A DNA stretch of 33,160 bases from Firmicutes bacterium HGW-Firmicutes-19 (GTDB lineage Bacteria; Bacillota_I; Bacilli_A; Erysipelotrichales; Erysipelotrichaceae). Positions 1 through 7,381 of this stretch are shown in pieces (the stretch's first letter is position 1; every line of letters starts with the position of its first letter). The stretch lies in contig PGZW01000004.1 of NCBI GenBank assembly GCA_002841515.1, forward strand, positions 1-33,160. The letters are read 5' to 3'. Under the pieces are notes generated by a model. The model saw only the letters and a list, made by a program, of their open reading frames with translations, had not been told where the DNA came from and searched no databases. The translations under genes were made by a program, and so were the position numbers.

Positions 1-1326
1 CTGTTATGGAAACTTGAAAAGCGTAAGCAATATATCAAACCGTTGAATTTGACGAACCGGGTTCGCCGGCAAATGTTAATCATGTTATTGCTTTTTATTT
101 TGATCGTATTGCCCATGATGTTGTGGCTGCCAATGCGAGGCTGGCTGATCATGATTCCGGTATTTTACTGGTTGCCGTGGCTGTTGATCGTATTGATGGC
201 CATTATTACCGAACCTATCGAAAGTTTTGTTAAAAATTATTATATCTACTTGGCAAAGCGGATTTTACGCAAAAGAGATAATCTCATAAAAATCGGAATT
301 ACCGGGAGTTACGGGAAAACTTCGAGCAAAAATATTCTTAATGATATTCTGACAAATCAGTTTTATTCATTGATGACTCCGGCTTCGTACAATACGCCGA
401 TGGGAATCACGATCACTATCCGTACGATGTTAAAGCCGATTCATCAGGTGTTTATTTGTGAGATGGGTGCAGACAAAGTCGGTGAGATCGATATGCTAAC
501 GAAATTTGTCCGTCCGCAGTTTGGTATCGTTACCTCCATCGGTCCTCAGCATCTGAATACATTTAAAACACTGGATAACATCATCAACGAAAAAATGAAG
601 ATGATAGAAAATCTTCCGATTTCAGGGGTTGGTGTGCTTAACCGTGATAATGAACACATACGTAACTATCGCATCAAGAATAAATGTCAAATCCTTTGGT
701 ATGGGATCGAGAGTGTAGATGTCGATTATCGAGCAGTCAATATTCGTTATTCGCCGAAGGGTACGGATTTTGATGTAATAACGCGTGAGCAGGTTACGAT
801 ACCGTTTGAGACCAAGATGCTGGGTGAGCATAGTGTGTTGAACATACTTGCGGCCATTGCTTTGGGTAAGCATTTGGGGATCGACTGGGATCGCTTGCAG
901 AAAGCCGTAGCTTCAACCCGTCAGGTGGAACACCGGTTGGAAGTTAAGAAGATGTACGGCTTTACCGTGATTGACAATGCTTTCAATTCGAATCCGGTCA
1001 GTGCGAAGAATTCGTTGCATATTCTCTCACTGATGCCAAACAAACGCATCATCATGACACCCGGTATGATTGAATTAGGTGAGAAACAAGATGATTATAA
1101 TCGGGCGTTTGGCGCAATGATGAAAGACAAGGCGGATGTCGTGTTGTTGATTGGTAAAAATCAGACATTGCCTATTGTAGAAGGTTTGAAGGAGTCTGGT
1201 TTCGATATGGAACATGTATTCGTACTTTCATCCGTCAAAGAGGCTTTTGCTTGGTTGGCATCCAATGCGTCAAAAGAAGATACTGTATTGATTGAGAATG
1301 ATTTGCCCGACGCGTTCAGCCGTTAG
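1..1326 (+). CDS. MurF-like Mur ligase with N-terminal membrane segments (5' partial)
   Basis: The reading frame is open from base 1, so the true start lies upstream; the TTG at 43 is internal. The first part is very hydrophobic (two or three membrane helices, about bases 70-230). It is followed by the Mur ligase ATP-binding P-loop GSYGKTSSKN near base 303. Further Mur ligase signatures are EMGADKVGEID, the SIGPQHLNTF region, HSVLNILAAIALG, DNAFNSNPVSAKNSL (the DAYNANP-like motif) and TPGMIELGEKQ. These match the central and C-terminal domains of UDP-MurNAc-tripeptide:D-Ala-D-Ala ligase, which adds D-Ala-D-Ala to the peptidoglycan precursor. The usual soluble N-terminal substrate domain is replaced here by membrane segments. 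A ddl gene two genes downstream supplies the dipeptide substrate, which supports the role. A related amide ligase of the same superfamily cannot be excluded. Confidence 0.85.
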   Translation: MLWKLEKRKQYIKPLNLTNRVRRQMLIMLLLFILIVLPMMLWLPMRGWLIMIPVFYWLPWLLIVLMAIITEPIESFVKNYYIYLAKRILRKRDNLIKIGITGSYGKTSSKNILNDILTNQFYSLMTPASYNTPMGITITIRTMLKPIHQVFICEMGADKVGEIDMLTKFVRPQFGIVTSIGPQHLNTFKTLDNIINEKMKMIENLPISGVGVLNRDNEHIRNYRIKNKCQILWYGIESVDVDYRAVNIRYSPKGTDFDVITREQVTIPFETKMLGEHSVLNILAAIALGKHLGIDWDRLQKAVASTRQVEHRLEVKKMYGFTVIDNAFNSNPVSAKNSLHILSLMPNKRIIMTPGMIELGEKQDDYNRAFGAMMKDKADVVLLIGKNQTLPIVEGLKESGFDMEHVFVLSSVKEAFAWLASNASKEDTVLIENDLPDAFSR

Positions 1327-1342
1327 CGCCCGGGCTTTTTTA
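1305..1342 (+). terminator. Intrinsic terminator overlapping the murF-like stop
   Basis: GCCCG at 1305-1309 can pair with CGGGC at 1331-1335, with extra pairing of ACGC/GCG inside. The hairpin is followed by six T and TATT. It overlaps the last codons and stop of the murF-like gene. Confidence 0.55.
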
Positions 1343-1346
1343 TTGT

Positions 1347-1375
1347 TTTCATTGAACAGGGTTTTAGGGTATAAT
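1347..1375 (+). promoter_or_regulatory. Putative sigma-A promoter of the NUDIX gene
   Basis: A perfect TATAAT at 1370-1375 lies 17 bases after a weak -35 (TTTCAT, 1347-1352). The -10 box covers the upstream ATG at 1374, so that ATG would precede the transcript. This supports translation from the ATG at 1398. Confidence 0.55.
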
Positions 1376-1397
1376 GATACAGAAAGAAGGCGCTATT

Positions 1398-1997
1398 ATG
1401 AACTGGGAGCAATTTGCCGTTAAGGTAATGAGCATAAGTAAAATCGGATTAAAGTTTAGTAAGGATGATTATGCTCTGGAGAATTATGAGGAGCTTGAAC
1501 GGATCAGCCGGGATATGTTGAATCACTTGCCCATCGAGCCGATTGCGAAAAATCTTTATGAGCGAGACTTATATCCGACGCCAAATGTTTCGGTAAGAGT
1601 GCTCTTGTTTGACAACCAAGGACGTTTGTTGCTTGTAAAAGAAAAGGCTGAGGATAAATGGGCGGTTCCGGGGGGCTGGTGTGATGTGTTTGAGTCACCG
1701 AAGGAAAATGCCATCAAGGAAGTAAAGCAGGAAGCGGGATTTGATGTTGAAATCGACCGTTTGGTCGGAGTGTTTCAACGAGAGAAATATAAAGATTATC
1801 CGACGTTAGTGTCGGAATATGTACATTATTTTGTTGGTCATATCGTAAATGGAGTGGCTATGCATAATCATGAAACTACGGAAGTCGCTTTCTTTGAAAT
1901 CGACCGGTTGCCGGAGTTATCTAAAAAAACGACACGCCTGGAAATCGGTCGCGCGTTGGAAGTTGCTTTATATGGCGGTGATGCCGCATTTGATTAG
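1398..1997 (+). CDS. NUDIX hydrolase (YjhB-like)
   Basis: A protein of 199 residues starting at the ATG at 1398, which has AGAAGG eight bases upstream; an in-frame ATG at 1374 sits in the promoter -10 box. The N-terminal 60 residues are a helical region like the N-terminal domain of Bacillus YjhB-type NUDIX proteins. The NUDIX fold follows: PNVSVRVLLFDNQGRLLLVK, then the box with G-W-C-D-V-F-E spacing and the helix KEVKQEAGF. The box departs from the consensus REUXEEXGU: Arg is Lys and the first Glu of EE is Gln. The Glu of the KE pair and the last Glu are kept, so metal-dependent hydrolysis of a nucleoside diphosphate-X compound is still plausible. The substrate cannot be predicted. The stop lies 10 bases before ddl. 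Confidence 0.85.
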   Translation: MNWEQFAVKVMSISKIGLKFSKDDYALENYEELERISRDMLNHLPIEPIAKNLYERDLYPTPNVSVRVLLFDNQGRLLLVKEKAEDKWAVPGGWCDVFESPKENAIKEVKQEAGFDVEIDRLVGVFQREKYKDYPTLVSEYVHYFVGHIVNGVAMHNHETTEVAFFEIDRLPELSKKTTRLEIGRALEVALYGGDAAFD

Positions 1998-2007
1998 GAG
2001 GTCGACA

Positions 2008-3183
2008 ATGAAAGTTACAGTGGGTGTTTTGTTTGGCGGGGAGTCCGTTGAACATGAAGTGAGTATTATTTCTGCCGTTCAAGCAATGGAAGCACTAGAT
2101 AAGACGCGATATGAGGTCATTCCTCTGTATATTTCGAAATCGCATGTTCTCTATACGTCTTTATTGCTTCGTGATATCAAGCAGTATAAAGATATGAATA
2201 AACTCATTCGGAATTTAGAGCCGATTTCTTTGGTGCGCCAAAAGAATCAAGTCATCGTTTTACCCCTTAAAAAACGTTTGCTTTCGTCCCGTCCGGTAGT
2301 GTTGGATGTAGTTATTCCGGTGGTTCACGGTACGCATGCGGAAGATGGTACGGTACAAGGATATTTGGAAATGTTGGGTGTCCCGTATGCCGGTTGTGAT
2401 GTGATCGCAGCGGCAGTCGGTCAGGATAAGGTCATCATGAAGCATGTATTGGAGAACTCACGATTGCCGATCGTTCCGTGGTTTTGGTTTTATAGCGGGC
2501 ATGTCAATGACAGTAAGCAAGCTATCGTAACCAAGGCGAAAGAAATTGGTTATCCGTTGATCATTAAGCCCGCATGTTTAGGGTCTTCGATTGGTATCAA
2601 GACGGCACATGATGAAGCAGAGTTGTTTGAGGCCATCGAATATGCTTCGATGTATGATCGTAAAATATTGGTTGAGCGTAAGTTGGAAAATATTCGGGAA
2701 GTAAATTGTTCGGTTTTGGGTGTCGGGCTAGACATGAAGGCATCTTCGATTGAGGAAGTATTAAAAACGGATGAGATTCTATCTTATGAGAATAAATATC
2801 AAGGCAATACCAAAGGTAGTAATTCAAAAGGGATGGCATCGACCAGTCGGCAGATTCCGGCAAATATCGGTGAAGAGCTGAGCAATCAAATCAAGCATTT
2901 AGCCGTGAAGGCCTTTGAAGTGTTAGGGGCAAATGGAGTATCAAGAATTGACTTTTTGATTGATGCTGATACGATGAAACCTTATATTAATGAAATAAAT
3001 ACGATTCCTGGTTCGCTGTCTTTTTATCTTTGGCAACATGACGGGTTGGATTTTTCATCACTGATGGATACATTGGTTGAACAGGCGATCGACAGGCAGA
3101 GAAGCCGCGAAAAAATGGTGTTTTCTTACCAGACGAATTTACTGGCAAACTTCGAGAAAAAGGGCTCTAAAGGGGCGAAATAG
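2008..3183 (+). CDS. ddl: D-alanine--D-alanine ligase
   Basis: An ATP-grasp ligase of 391 residues that joins two D-Ala for peptidoglycan synthesis in the cytoplasm. The start at 2008 has TTAGGAGGT seven to eight bases upstream; the open frame continues upstream but only as overlap with the NUDIX gene. Signatures are VLFGGESVEHEVSI at the N-terminus, VVHGTHAEDGTVQGYLE, the ATP-grasp segment IIKPACLGSSIGI, and the metal-binding end RIDFLIDADT followed by NEINTIPGSLSFYLW. The omega loop contains SYENKY, with the Tyr expected in D-Ala-D-Ala rather than D-Ala-D-Lac ligases, so a vancomycin-resistance type is unlikely. It probably shares a transcript with the NUDIX gene and acts just before the murF-like enzyme. 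Confidence 0.95.
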   Translation: MKVTVGVLFGGESVEHEVSIISAVQAMEALDKTRYEVIPLYISKSHVLYTSLLLRDIKQYKDMNKLIRNLEPISLVRQKNQVIVLPLKKRLLSSRPVVLDVVIPVVHGTHAEDGTVQGYLEMLGVPYAGCDVIAAAVGQDKVIMKHVLENSRLPIVPWFWFYSGHVNDSKQAIVTKAKEIGYPLIIKPACLGSSIGIKTAHDEAELFEAIEYASMYDRKILVERKLENIREVNCSVLGVGLDMKASSIEEVLKTDEILSYENKYQGNTKGSNSKGMASTSRQIPANIGEELSNQIKHLAVKAFEVLGANGVSRIDFLIDADTMKPYINEINTIPGSLSFYLWQHDGLDFSSLMDTLVEQAIDRQRSREKMVFSYQTNLLANFEKKGSKGAK

Positions 3184-3207
3184 AAACGATGGCAACATCG
3201 TTTTTTT
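3184..3207 (+). terminator. Intrinsic terminator of ddl
   Basis: AAACGATG (3184-3191), loop GCAA, CATCGTTT (3196-3203), then T residues to 3207. It begins directly after the ddl stop codon. Confidence 0.85.
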
Positions 3208-3208
3208 G

Positions 3209-3237
3209 TTGTGCAAAGATACGTTTGAGGTTAAAAT
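3209..3237 (+). promoter_or_regulatory. Putative sigma-A promoter of the mgtE pair
   Basis: TTGTGC (3209-3214), 17-base spacer, TAAAAT (3232-3237). The predicted leader to the ATG at 3258 is only about 14 bases and carries the ribosome site. There is therefore no room for an M-box magnesium riboswitch. Confidence 0.5.
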
Positions 3238-3257
3238 GGTAAAGTAGGAGGTGCACT

Positions 3258-4613
3258 ATGGAAAATTGGGATGAATTGACATTGACAATGCTTAAAGAGA
3301 TCATCACAAATAAACAAGTTAAAAAACTGCGTGAGATCTTTGAAGAAGTCAACATCGTCGACTTGGCGGAGATGGCGGAGCAATGTACCTTAAGTGAGGT
3401 TCTTTTTGTCTTTAAGACGGTAAAAAAGGAAGTTACGGCAGATTTGTTTGCGTATCTTTCTGTTGATAAACAAGAAGAACTGATCAGAACCTTTACCGGA
3501 CCTGAAATCAAGAGCATTTTGGATAACTTGTACCTGGATGATGTGGTTGACTTTTTGGAAGAAATGCCTGAAAGCATCGTTAAGAAAGTCCTTCAAAATG
3601 CGACCAGTGAGCAGCGGGTTGAAATCAATACCCTGTTAAGTTATGCACCAAATTCAGCCGGTTCGATTATGACGACGGACTATGTGGAATTGTTTGAGCA
3701 TCATACGGTTGAAGAGGCGATGGAGCAAATTCGGAAGCAAGGTAAAACGGCAGAAACCATTAATACTTGTTTCGTTATAAATAAAAGCAATACATTATTA
3801 GGTTCAGTATCTTTGCGTGAGATTCTTTTTGCTTCTGAAGATAAAGAAATTTGCGAAATCATGGATACGGACATCGTGGCGGTAACCACCGGTGATGACC
3901 AGGAAGAAGTAGGCCGCATTTTCCAGAAATATGACATCTCAGTGGTAGGGGTCGTTAATAGTCAGTTTAAACTGGTAGGAATCATTACTGTCGATGACGT
4001 TATTGACGTATTGGAAGAAGAAGCAACCGAAGATATCCACTTAATGGCTGGTATCCGCCCGGTCGAGGGGTCTTATTTAGAGTCCAATGTCTGGGAGATT
4101 TTTAAAAGCCGGATTCCGTGGTTGTTGATTTTGATGATTCCGGCAACACTTACAGGGTTGATCATTGAGGGGAACTCGGCTATTTTACTGATTGTTCCTT
4201 CATTGGTTAACTTTATCCCGATGTTGATGGATACAGCAGGAAATGCCGGATCGCAGGCAAGTGCGATGGTCATTCGGGGAATTGTTGTCGATGATCTGTC
4301 GATCAAAGATTTTTTGGCGGTTCTGTTTAAGGAACTTAGAGCATCCTTTATGACTGGGTTGATTTTATTTGTGATCAATACGTTAAGAATTGTGATATTT
4401 ATGCCTAATGTTGGCATTATCGTGGCGATATTGGTATCGTTTACAGTTTTTCTGACCATTATACTGGCTAATCTGATTGGTGGTTTGTTGCCTTTGTTTG
4501 CATTGATATTGAAGATCGATCCGGCTTCGATGTCAGGACCAGTCATCACGACACTTGTCGATGCTGTTTCTTTGCTTGTATATTTTTCAATCGCGATTGC
4601 GGTTTTGGGTTAG
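3258..4613 (+). CDS. mgtE: Magnesium transporter MgtE (first copy)
   Basis: 451 residues, the normal MgtE length. The order is: N-terminal cytosolic MgtE_N helical repeat domain (about 20-125, ending EEMPESIVKKVLQNATSEQR), two CBS domains (about 135-255, including LVGIITVDDVIDVLEEEATE), a connecting helix, and a five-helix membrane domain from about residue 285. The membrane domain carries the signature GNAGSQASAMVIRGI and ends VITTLVDAVSLLVYF. MgtE dimers are Mg2+ channels gated by Mg2+ bound between the N and CBS domains. The start has TAGGAGGTG just upstream. It is followed after 12 bases by a paralogue, so the two are cotranscribed. Confidence 0.95.
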   Translation: MENWDELTLTMLKEIITNKQVKKLREIFEEVNIVDLAEMAEQCTLSEVLFVFKTVKKEVTADLFAYLSVDKQEELIRTFTGPEIKSILDNLYLDDVVDFLEEMPESIVKKVLQNATSEQRVEINTLLSYAPNSAGSIMTTDYVELFEHHTVEEAMEQIRKQGKTAETINTCFVINKSNTLLGSVSLREILFASEDKEICEIMDTDIVAVTTGDDQEEVGRIFQKYDISVVGVVNSQFKLVGIITVDDVIDVLEEEATEDIHLMAGIRPVEGSYLESNVWEIFKSRIPWLLILMIPATLTGLIIEGNSAILLIVPSLVNFIPMLMDTAGNAGSQASAMVIRGIVVDDLSIKDFLAVLFKELRASFMTGLILFVINTLRIVIFMPNVGIIVAILVSFTVFLTIILANLIGGLLPLFALILKIDPASMSGPVITTLVDAVSLLVYFSIAIAVLG

Positions 4614-4625
4614 AGGAGGTTTACC

Positions 4626-5984
4626 ATGGTTGAAATGATGGATATTACTTCCCAACAATTGAGTGAACTGATCGAATTGCGTCAAGTCAGGAATCTTCGG
4701 ACGATTTTTGATGAGTATAACTTGATTGACTTAGCGGAAATTGTTGAACAGTTGCAGTTGAAGGAGATTTTGTTTTTGTTTAAGACGTTGAAGAAAGATA
4801 TTACAGCGCAGATTTTCACGTATCTGACCTATGAGAAAAAACAGGAAATCATACAATCGTTTACTTCCGTTGAAATCATGGCGATGTTGGATAATCTGTA
4901 TACGGATGATATCGTCGACTTCTTAGAGGAAATGCCGGCGAATATCGTCAAGCAAGTTTTGAACTCTGCAAGCGCGGAGCAACGTGCGGATATCAATTTG
5001 CTTTTAAGTTATCCTGAGTATTCAGCGGGTTCGATCATGTCTACGGATTTTGTGGAACTTGAGGCAACGGATACTGTGGCTCGGGCTATTCGAAAAATAA
5101 AGCAGCAAGGGAAAACGGCTGAGACCATCAGTGTCAGTTATGTCATTTCTCAAAATCGTGAGTTGGTAGGTACCGTTCGCTTGAGAGATATACTATTAGC
5201 GGAAACGGAGGATACGATTGAAGATTTGATGGATGTCGATGTCATTTCTGTTAAGACGCATGATGATCAGGAGTCGGTTGCTCATGTAATTAAGCGATAT
5301 GACATTACGGTTGTTCCGGTGGTCAACGATGAAAATCGTCTGATTGGGATCATCACGGTCGATGATATCATTGATATTTTGGAAGATGAAGTTACTGAGG
5401 ATATTCAAAAGATGGCTGCAATCATGCCAATCGAGGGGTCATACTTGAAGACTTCAGTCAAAGAGATGACAAAAAGCCGTATCACGTGGCTGTTGGTGTT
5501 GATGGTTTCGGCAACGTTTACGGGTACCATTATTTCAGGATATGAGGATGCTTTGCTTTTGATTCCAGCTTTAGCAGCATCGATTCCATTGATCATGTCA
5601 ACTGCGGGTAATGCAGGCTCTCAGGCGTCTGCAATGGTCATTCGTGGTATTGCAGTTGGAGAGTTGTCAGTGAGTGATTATTTGAAGGTCATCTTCAAAG
5701 AAGTACAAGTGGCGATCCTTAGTGGTTTGGTATTGTTTGCGATCAACTGGTTGCGTTTGATGATTTTCACGCCGGAAACAAGTATGACCGTAGATTTGGT
5801 TATTTCGTTGACATTGATGCTTACGGTGGTGATTTCTAAGCTTGTGGGCGGTGTGTTACCTTTATTGGCGATGTTCTTTAAACAGGATCCGGCGGCAATG
5901 GCGGCTCCGTTGATTACGACCATGGTCGATGCGGTGGCTTTGATGATTTATTTCAATCTGGCAGTATCTATGTTGGGTTTATAG
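4626..5984 (+). CDS. mgtE: Magnesium transporter MgtE (second, tandem copy)
   Basis: 452 residues, clearly homologous along its length to the preceding gene. It has an MgtE_N domain with FLEEMPANIVKQVLNSASAEQR, two CBS domains with LIGIITVDDIIDILEDEVTE, and a membrane domain with GNAGSQASAMVIRGI and PLITTMVDAVALMIYF. GAGGAGGTTT precedes the ATG at 4626 by about seven bases. The two copies most likely arose by tandem duplication and have diverged, more in the N-terminal and membrane parts than in the signatures. They could form homo- or heterodimers or differ in ion preference; the sequence does not decide. Confidence 0.94.
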   Translation: MVEMMDITSQQLSELIELRQVRNLRTIFDEYNLIDLAEIVEQLQLKEILFLFKTLKKDITAQIFTYLTYEKKQEIIQSFTSVEIMAMLDNLYTDDIVDFLEEMPANIVKQVLNSASAEQRADINLLLSYPEYSAGSIMSTDFVELEATDTVARAIRKIKQQGKTAETISVSYVISQNRELVGTVRLRDILLAETEDTIEDLMDVDVISVKTHDDQESVAHVIKRYDITVVPVVNDENRLIGIITVDDIIDILEDEVTEDIQKMAAIMPIEGSYLKTSVKEMTKSRITWLLVLMVSATFTGTIISGYEDALLLIPALAASIPLIMSTAGNAGSQASAMVIRGIAVGELSVSDYLKVIFKEVQVAILSGLVLFAINWLRLMIFTPETSMTVDLVISLTLMLTVVISKLVGGVLPLLAMFFKQDPAAMAAPLITTMVDAVALMIYFNLAVSMLGL

Positions 5985-6001
5985 TTTATATTTGATATAA
6001 T
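5973..6001 (+). promoter_or_regulatory. Putative sigma-A promoter of deoD
   Basis: TTGGGT (5973-5978), 17-base spacer, perfect TATAAT (5996-6001). The -35 lies inside the last codons of the second mgtE gene. Confidence 0.6.
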
Positions 6002-6026
6002 TGATTTATAAGTAAAGGAGAAATTT

Positions 6027-6737
6027 ATGTCTACACCACATAACAAGGCAGTTGAGGGACAAATTGCACGTACTGTTTTAATGCCGGGGGATCCGCTTCG
6101 GGCGAAGTTTATAGCAGAGAATTTTTTGGAGAATGTTGAGATGTTCAATGATGTTCGTAACATGTTTGGATATACAGGGACGTATAAGGGTCACAAAATT
6201 TCCGTGATGGGCTCGGGCATGGGTATGCCGAGTATCGGTATTTACTCATATGAACTGTATGCTTTCTATGGTGTTGAGAATATCATTCGGATTGGCTCTG
6301 CCGGTTCTTACAGTAAAGATGTCAATTTATATGATGTCGTTTTGGCGGATAGTGCTTGGAGTGAGTCGAGTTTTGCTTTAACGGCATTTGGTTATAATGA
6401 GGATGTCATGTTACCATCGGTAAAACTAAATGGTAAACTGATTTCGGCTGCTGAACGTTTGGATATTCCGTTTGTTTTGGGTCGGATTCATTCCAGTGAT
6501 GTATTCTATCGGGATTCGGGTGTCACATTTGAGGATATTTTCAAACAAACCGGTTCGGTAGCGGTTGAGATGGAGTCGTTTGCATTGTTTGCCAATGCGA
6601 AGAAATTGGGTAAACATGCGGCTTGTCTGGTGACGATTTCGGATTCGCTGGTTACCCATGAAGTTACAACGCCGGAGGAACGTCAGAATTCTTTTACCAA
6701 GATGATGCAGATTGCTTTGGAAATGGCTTTTGAGTAG
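6027..6737 (+). CDS. deoD: Purine-nucleoside phosphorylase, DeoD type
   Basis: 236 residues, the normal size for the hexameric bacterial enzyme that splits purine (deoxy)nucleosides with phosphate into base and (deoxy)ribose-1-phosphate. Visible signatures are the phosphate-binding VLMPGDPLRAK near residue 18, GSGMGMPSIGIYSYEL, IRIGSAGSY, the nucleoside-binding VEMESFALF, and TISDSLVTHE with the catalytic Asp. AAAGGAG sits about eight bases before the ATG. It has its own promoter and is followed by a small metal-binding protein gene 18 bases later. Confidence 0.95.
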   Translation: MSTPHNKAVEGQIARTVLMPGDPLRAKFIAENFLENVEMFNDVRNMFGYTGTYKGHKISVMGSGMGMPSIGIYSYELYAFYGVENIIRIGSAGSYSKDVNLYDVVLADSAWSESSFALTAFGYNEDVMLPSVKLNGKLISAAERLDIPFVLGRIHSSDVFYRDSGVTFEDIFKQTGSVAVEMESFALFANAKKLGKHAACLVTISDSLVTHEVTTPEERQNSFTKMMQIALEMAFE

Positions 6738-6755
6738 GCCGGAAGGAGAAGCAAA

Positions 6756-6947
6756 GTGAAACATATTATATTTGTTAAGGATATGAACTGTGAGCATTGT
6801 GTCAAACGGATCACAGAAGCACTTAGTGAAACCAGGGTTGATTTTGAGATCAATCTTGAGCGTCAGGCAGTGATTGTCGAGGGTCGCAATGATATTGTTC
6901 ATATTGCAAAAATGGCAATCCGCGAGGCGGGGTATACAGTAGAATAG
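6756..6947 (+). CDS. Heavy-metal-associated (CopZ-like) protein
   Basis: 63 residues starting at GTG with GGAAGGAGAA upstream. It is a single HMA domain of ferredoxin-like fold with the metal-binding motif MNCEHC (Cys12 and Cys15) and the C-terminal pattern AIREAGYTVE. Such proteins carry Cu(I) or a similar soft metal and pass it to a P-type ATPase or a regulator. No metal ATPase gene is visible nearby. It probably shares the deoD transcript, which ends in the hairpin that starts at its stop codon. Confidence 0.85.
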   Translation: MKHIIFVKDMNCEHCVKRITEALSETRVDFEINLERQAVIVEGRNDIVHIAKMAIREAGYTVE

Positions 6948-6974
6948 ACCTGAAATATCAGGTCTGTTTTTTTT
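6947..6974 (+). terminator. Intrinsic terminator after deoD-copZ-like genes
   Basis: GACCTGA (6947-6953), loop AATA, TCAGGTC (6958-6964), then TG and eight T. Confidence 0.9.
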
Positions 6975-6993
6975 ATAAAATGCTTAAAAATAC

Positions 6994-7022
6994 TTGCACA
7001 AAATCAGTGCGTATGATAACAT
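6994..7022 (+). promoter_or_regulatory. Putative promoter of the tRNA operon
   Basis: TTGCAC (6994-6999), 17 bases, TAACAT (7017-7022), with a TGA just before the -10 giving an extended -10. It lies 32 bases before tRNA-Ser. Confidence 0.5.
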
Positions 7023-7053
7023 AAAAAGGCGCTAAGTTGGTCAGCAAGTGTAT

Positions 7054-7144
7054 GGAGATGTACTCAAGAGGCTGAAGAGGTGCCCCTGCTAAGGGTATAG
7101 GTCGGGAAACTGGCGCGAGGGTTCAAATCCCTCCATCTCCGCCA
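7054..7144 (+). tRNA. tRNA-Ser (anticodon GCU)
   Basis: Acceptor arms GGAGATG (7054-7060) and CATCTCC (7134-7140), G discriminator and encoded CCA. The anticodon loop is CTGCTAA with GCT at positions 34-36. The long variable arm is typical of serine tRNA, and the T-arm is GGTTCAAATCC. Confidence 0.95.
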
Positions 7145-7160
7145 TTCTTAGATAAAAAAC

Positions 7161-7236
7161 GGTTCAGTGGTGTAGTGGTTAACATGCCTCCCTGTCACGG
7201 AGGAGATCGCGGGTTCGATCCCCGTCTGGACCGCCA
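7161..7236 (+). tRNA. tRNA-Asp (anticodon GUC)
   Basis: Acceptor GGTTCAG (7161-7167) pairs with CTGGACC (7226-7232), then G and encoded CCA. The anticodon loop CTGTCAC gives GTC. The T-arm is GGGTTCGATCCC. Confidence 0.96.
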
Positions 7237-7244
7237 TTATTTTT

Positions 7245-7318
7245 GCAGGTGTAGTTCAATGGTAGAACACGACCTTGCCAAGGTTGATACGGGGGTTCAA
7301 TTCCCCTCACCTGCTCCA
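7245..7318 (+). tRNA. tRNA-Gly (anticodon GCC), likely phage attachment gene
   Basis: Acceptor GCAGGTG (7245-7251) pairs with CACCTGC (7308-7314), then T and encoded CCA. The loop TTGCCAA gives anticodon GCC. The prophage integrase ends 64 bases downstream. By analogy with many tyrosine integrases, the 3' half of this gene is the probable attB core; the matching attR copy is outside the window. Confidence 0.95.
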
Positions 7319-7323
7319 TAAGT

Positions 7324-7355
7324 AAAAAACCCCACTAAACAGTGGGTTTTTATTT
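7324..7355. terminator. Bidirectional terminator between tRNA operon and integrase
   Basis: CCCACT (7331-7336), loop AAAC, AGTGGG (7341-7346), followed by TTTTTATTTT on the plus strand. On the minus strand the same hairpin is followed by six T, so it can also end the leftward integrase transcript. Confidence 0.85.
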
Positions 7356-7358
7356 TGA

Positions 7359-7380
7359 TTGGCACTACATTGGCATTACA
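7359..7380. repeat. Tandem 11-bp direct repeats next to integrase 3' end
   Basis: TTGGCACTACA (7359-7369) and TTGGCATTACA (7370-7380) differ at one base and lie between the terminator and the integrase stop codon. This is where arm-type integrase binding sites occur in related phages. The function is inferred from position only. Confidence 0.45.
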
Positions 7381-7381
7381 T

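Noticed and set aside
2008-3183. Vancomycin-resistance D-Ala-D-Lac or D-Ala-D-Ser ligase
   Set aside because: The omega-loop sequence SYENKY keeps the Tyr of ordinary Ddl, and no van cluster genes are nearby.
4073-4549. Minus-strand 158-codon frame opposite mgtE
   Set aside because: Mirror of the membrane-domain codons, no ribosome site.
7145-7244. Additional tRNA or small RNA between the tRNA genes
   Set aside because: The spacers between the three tRNAs are only 8-16 bases, and no further cloverleaf can be drawn.
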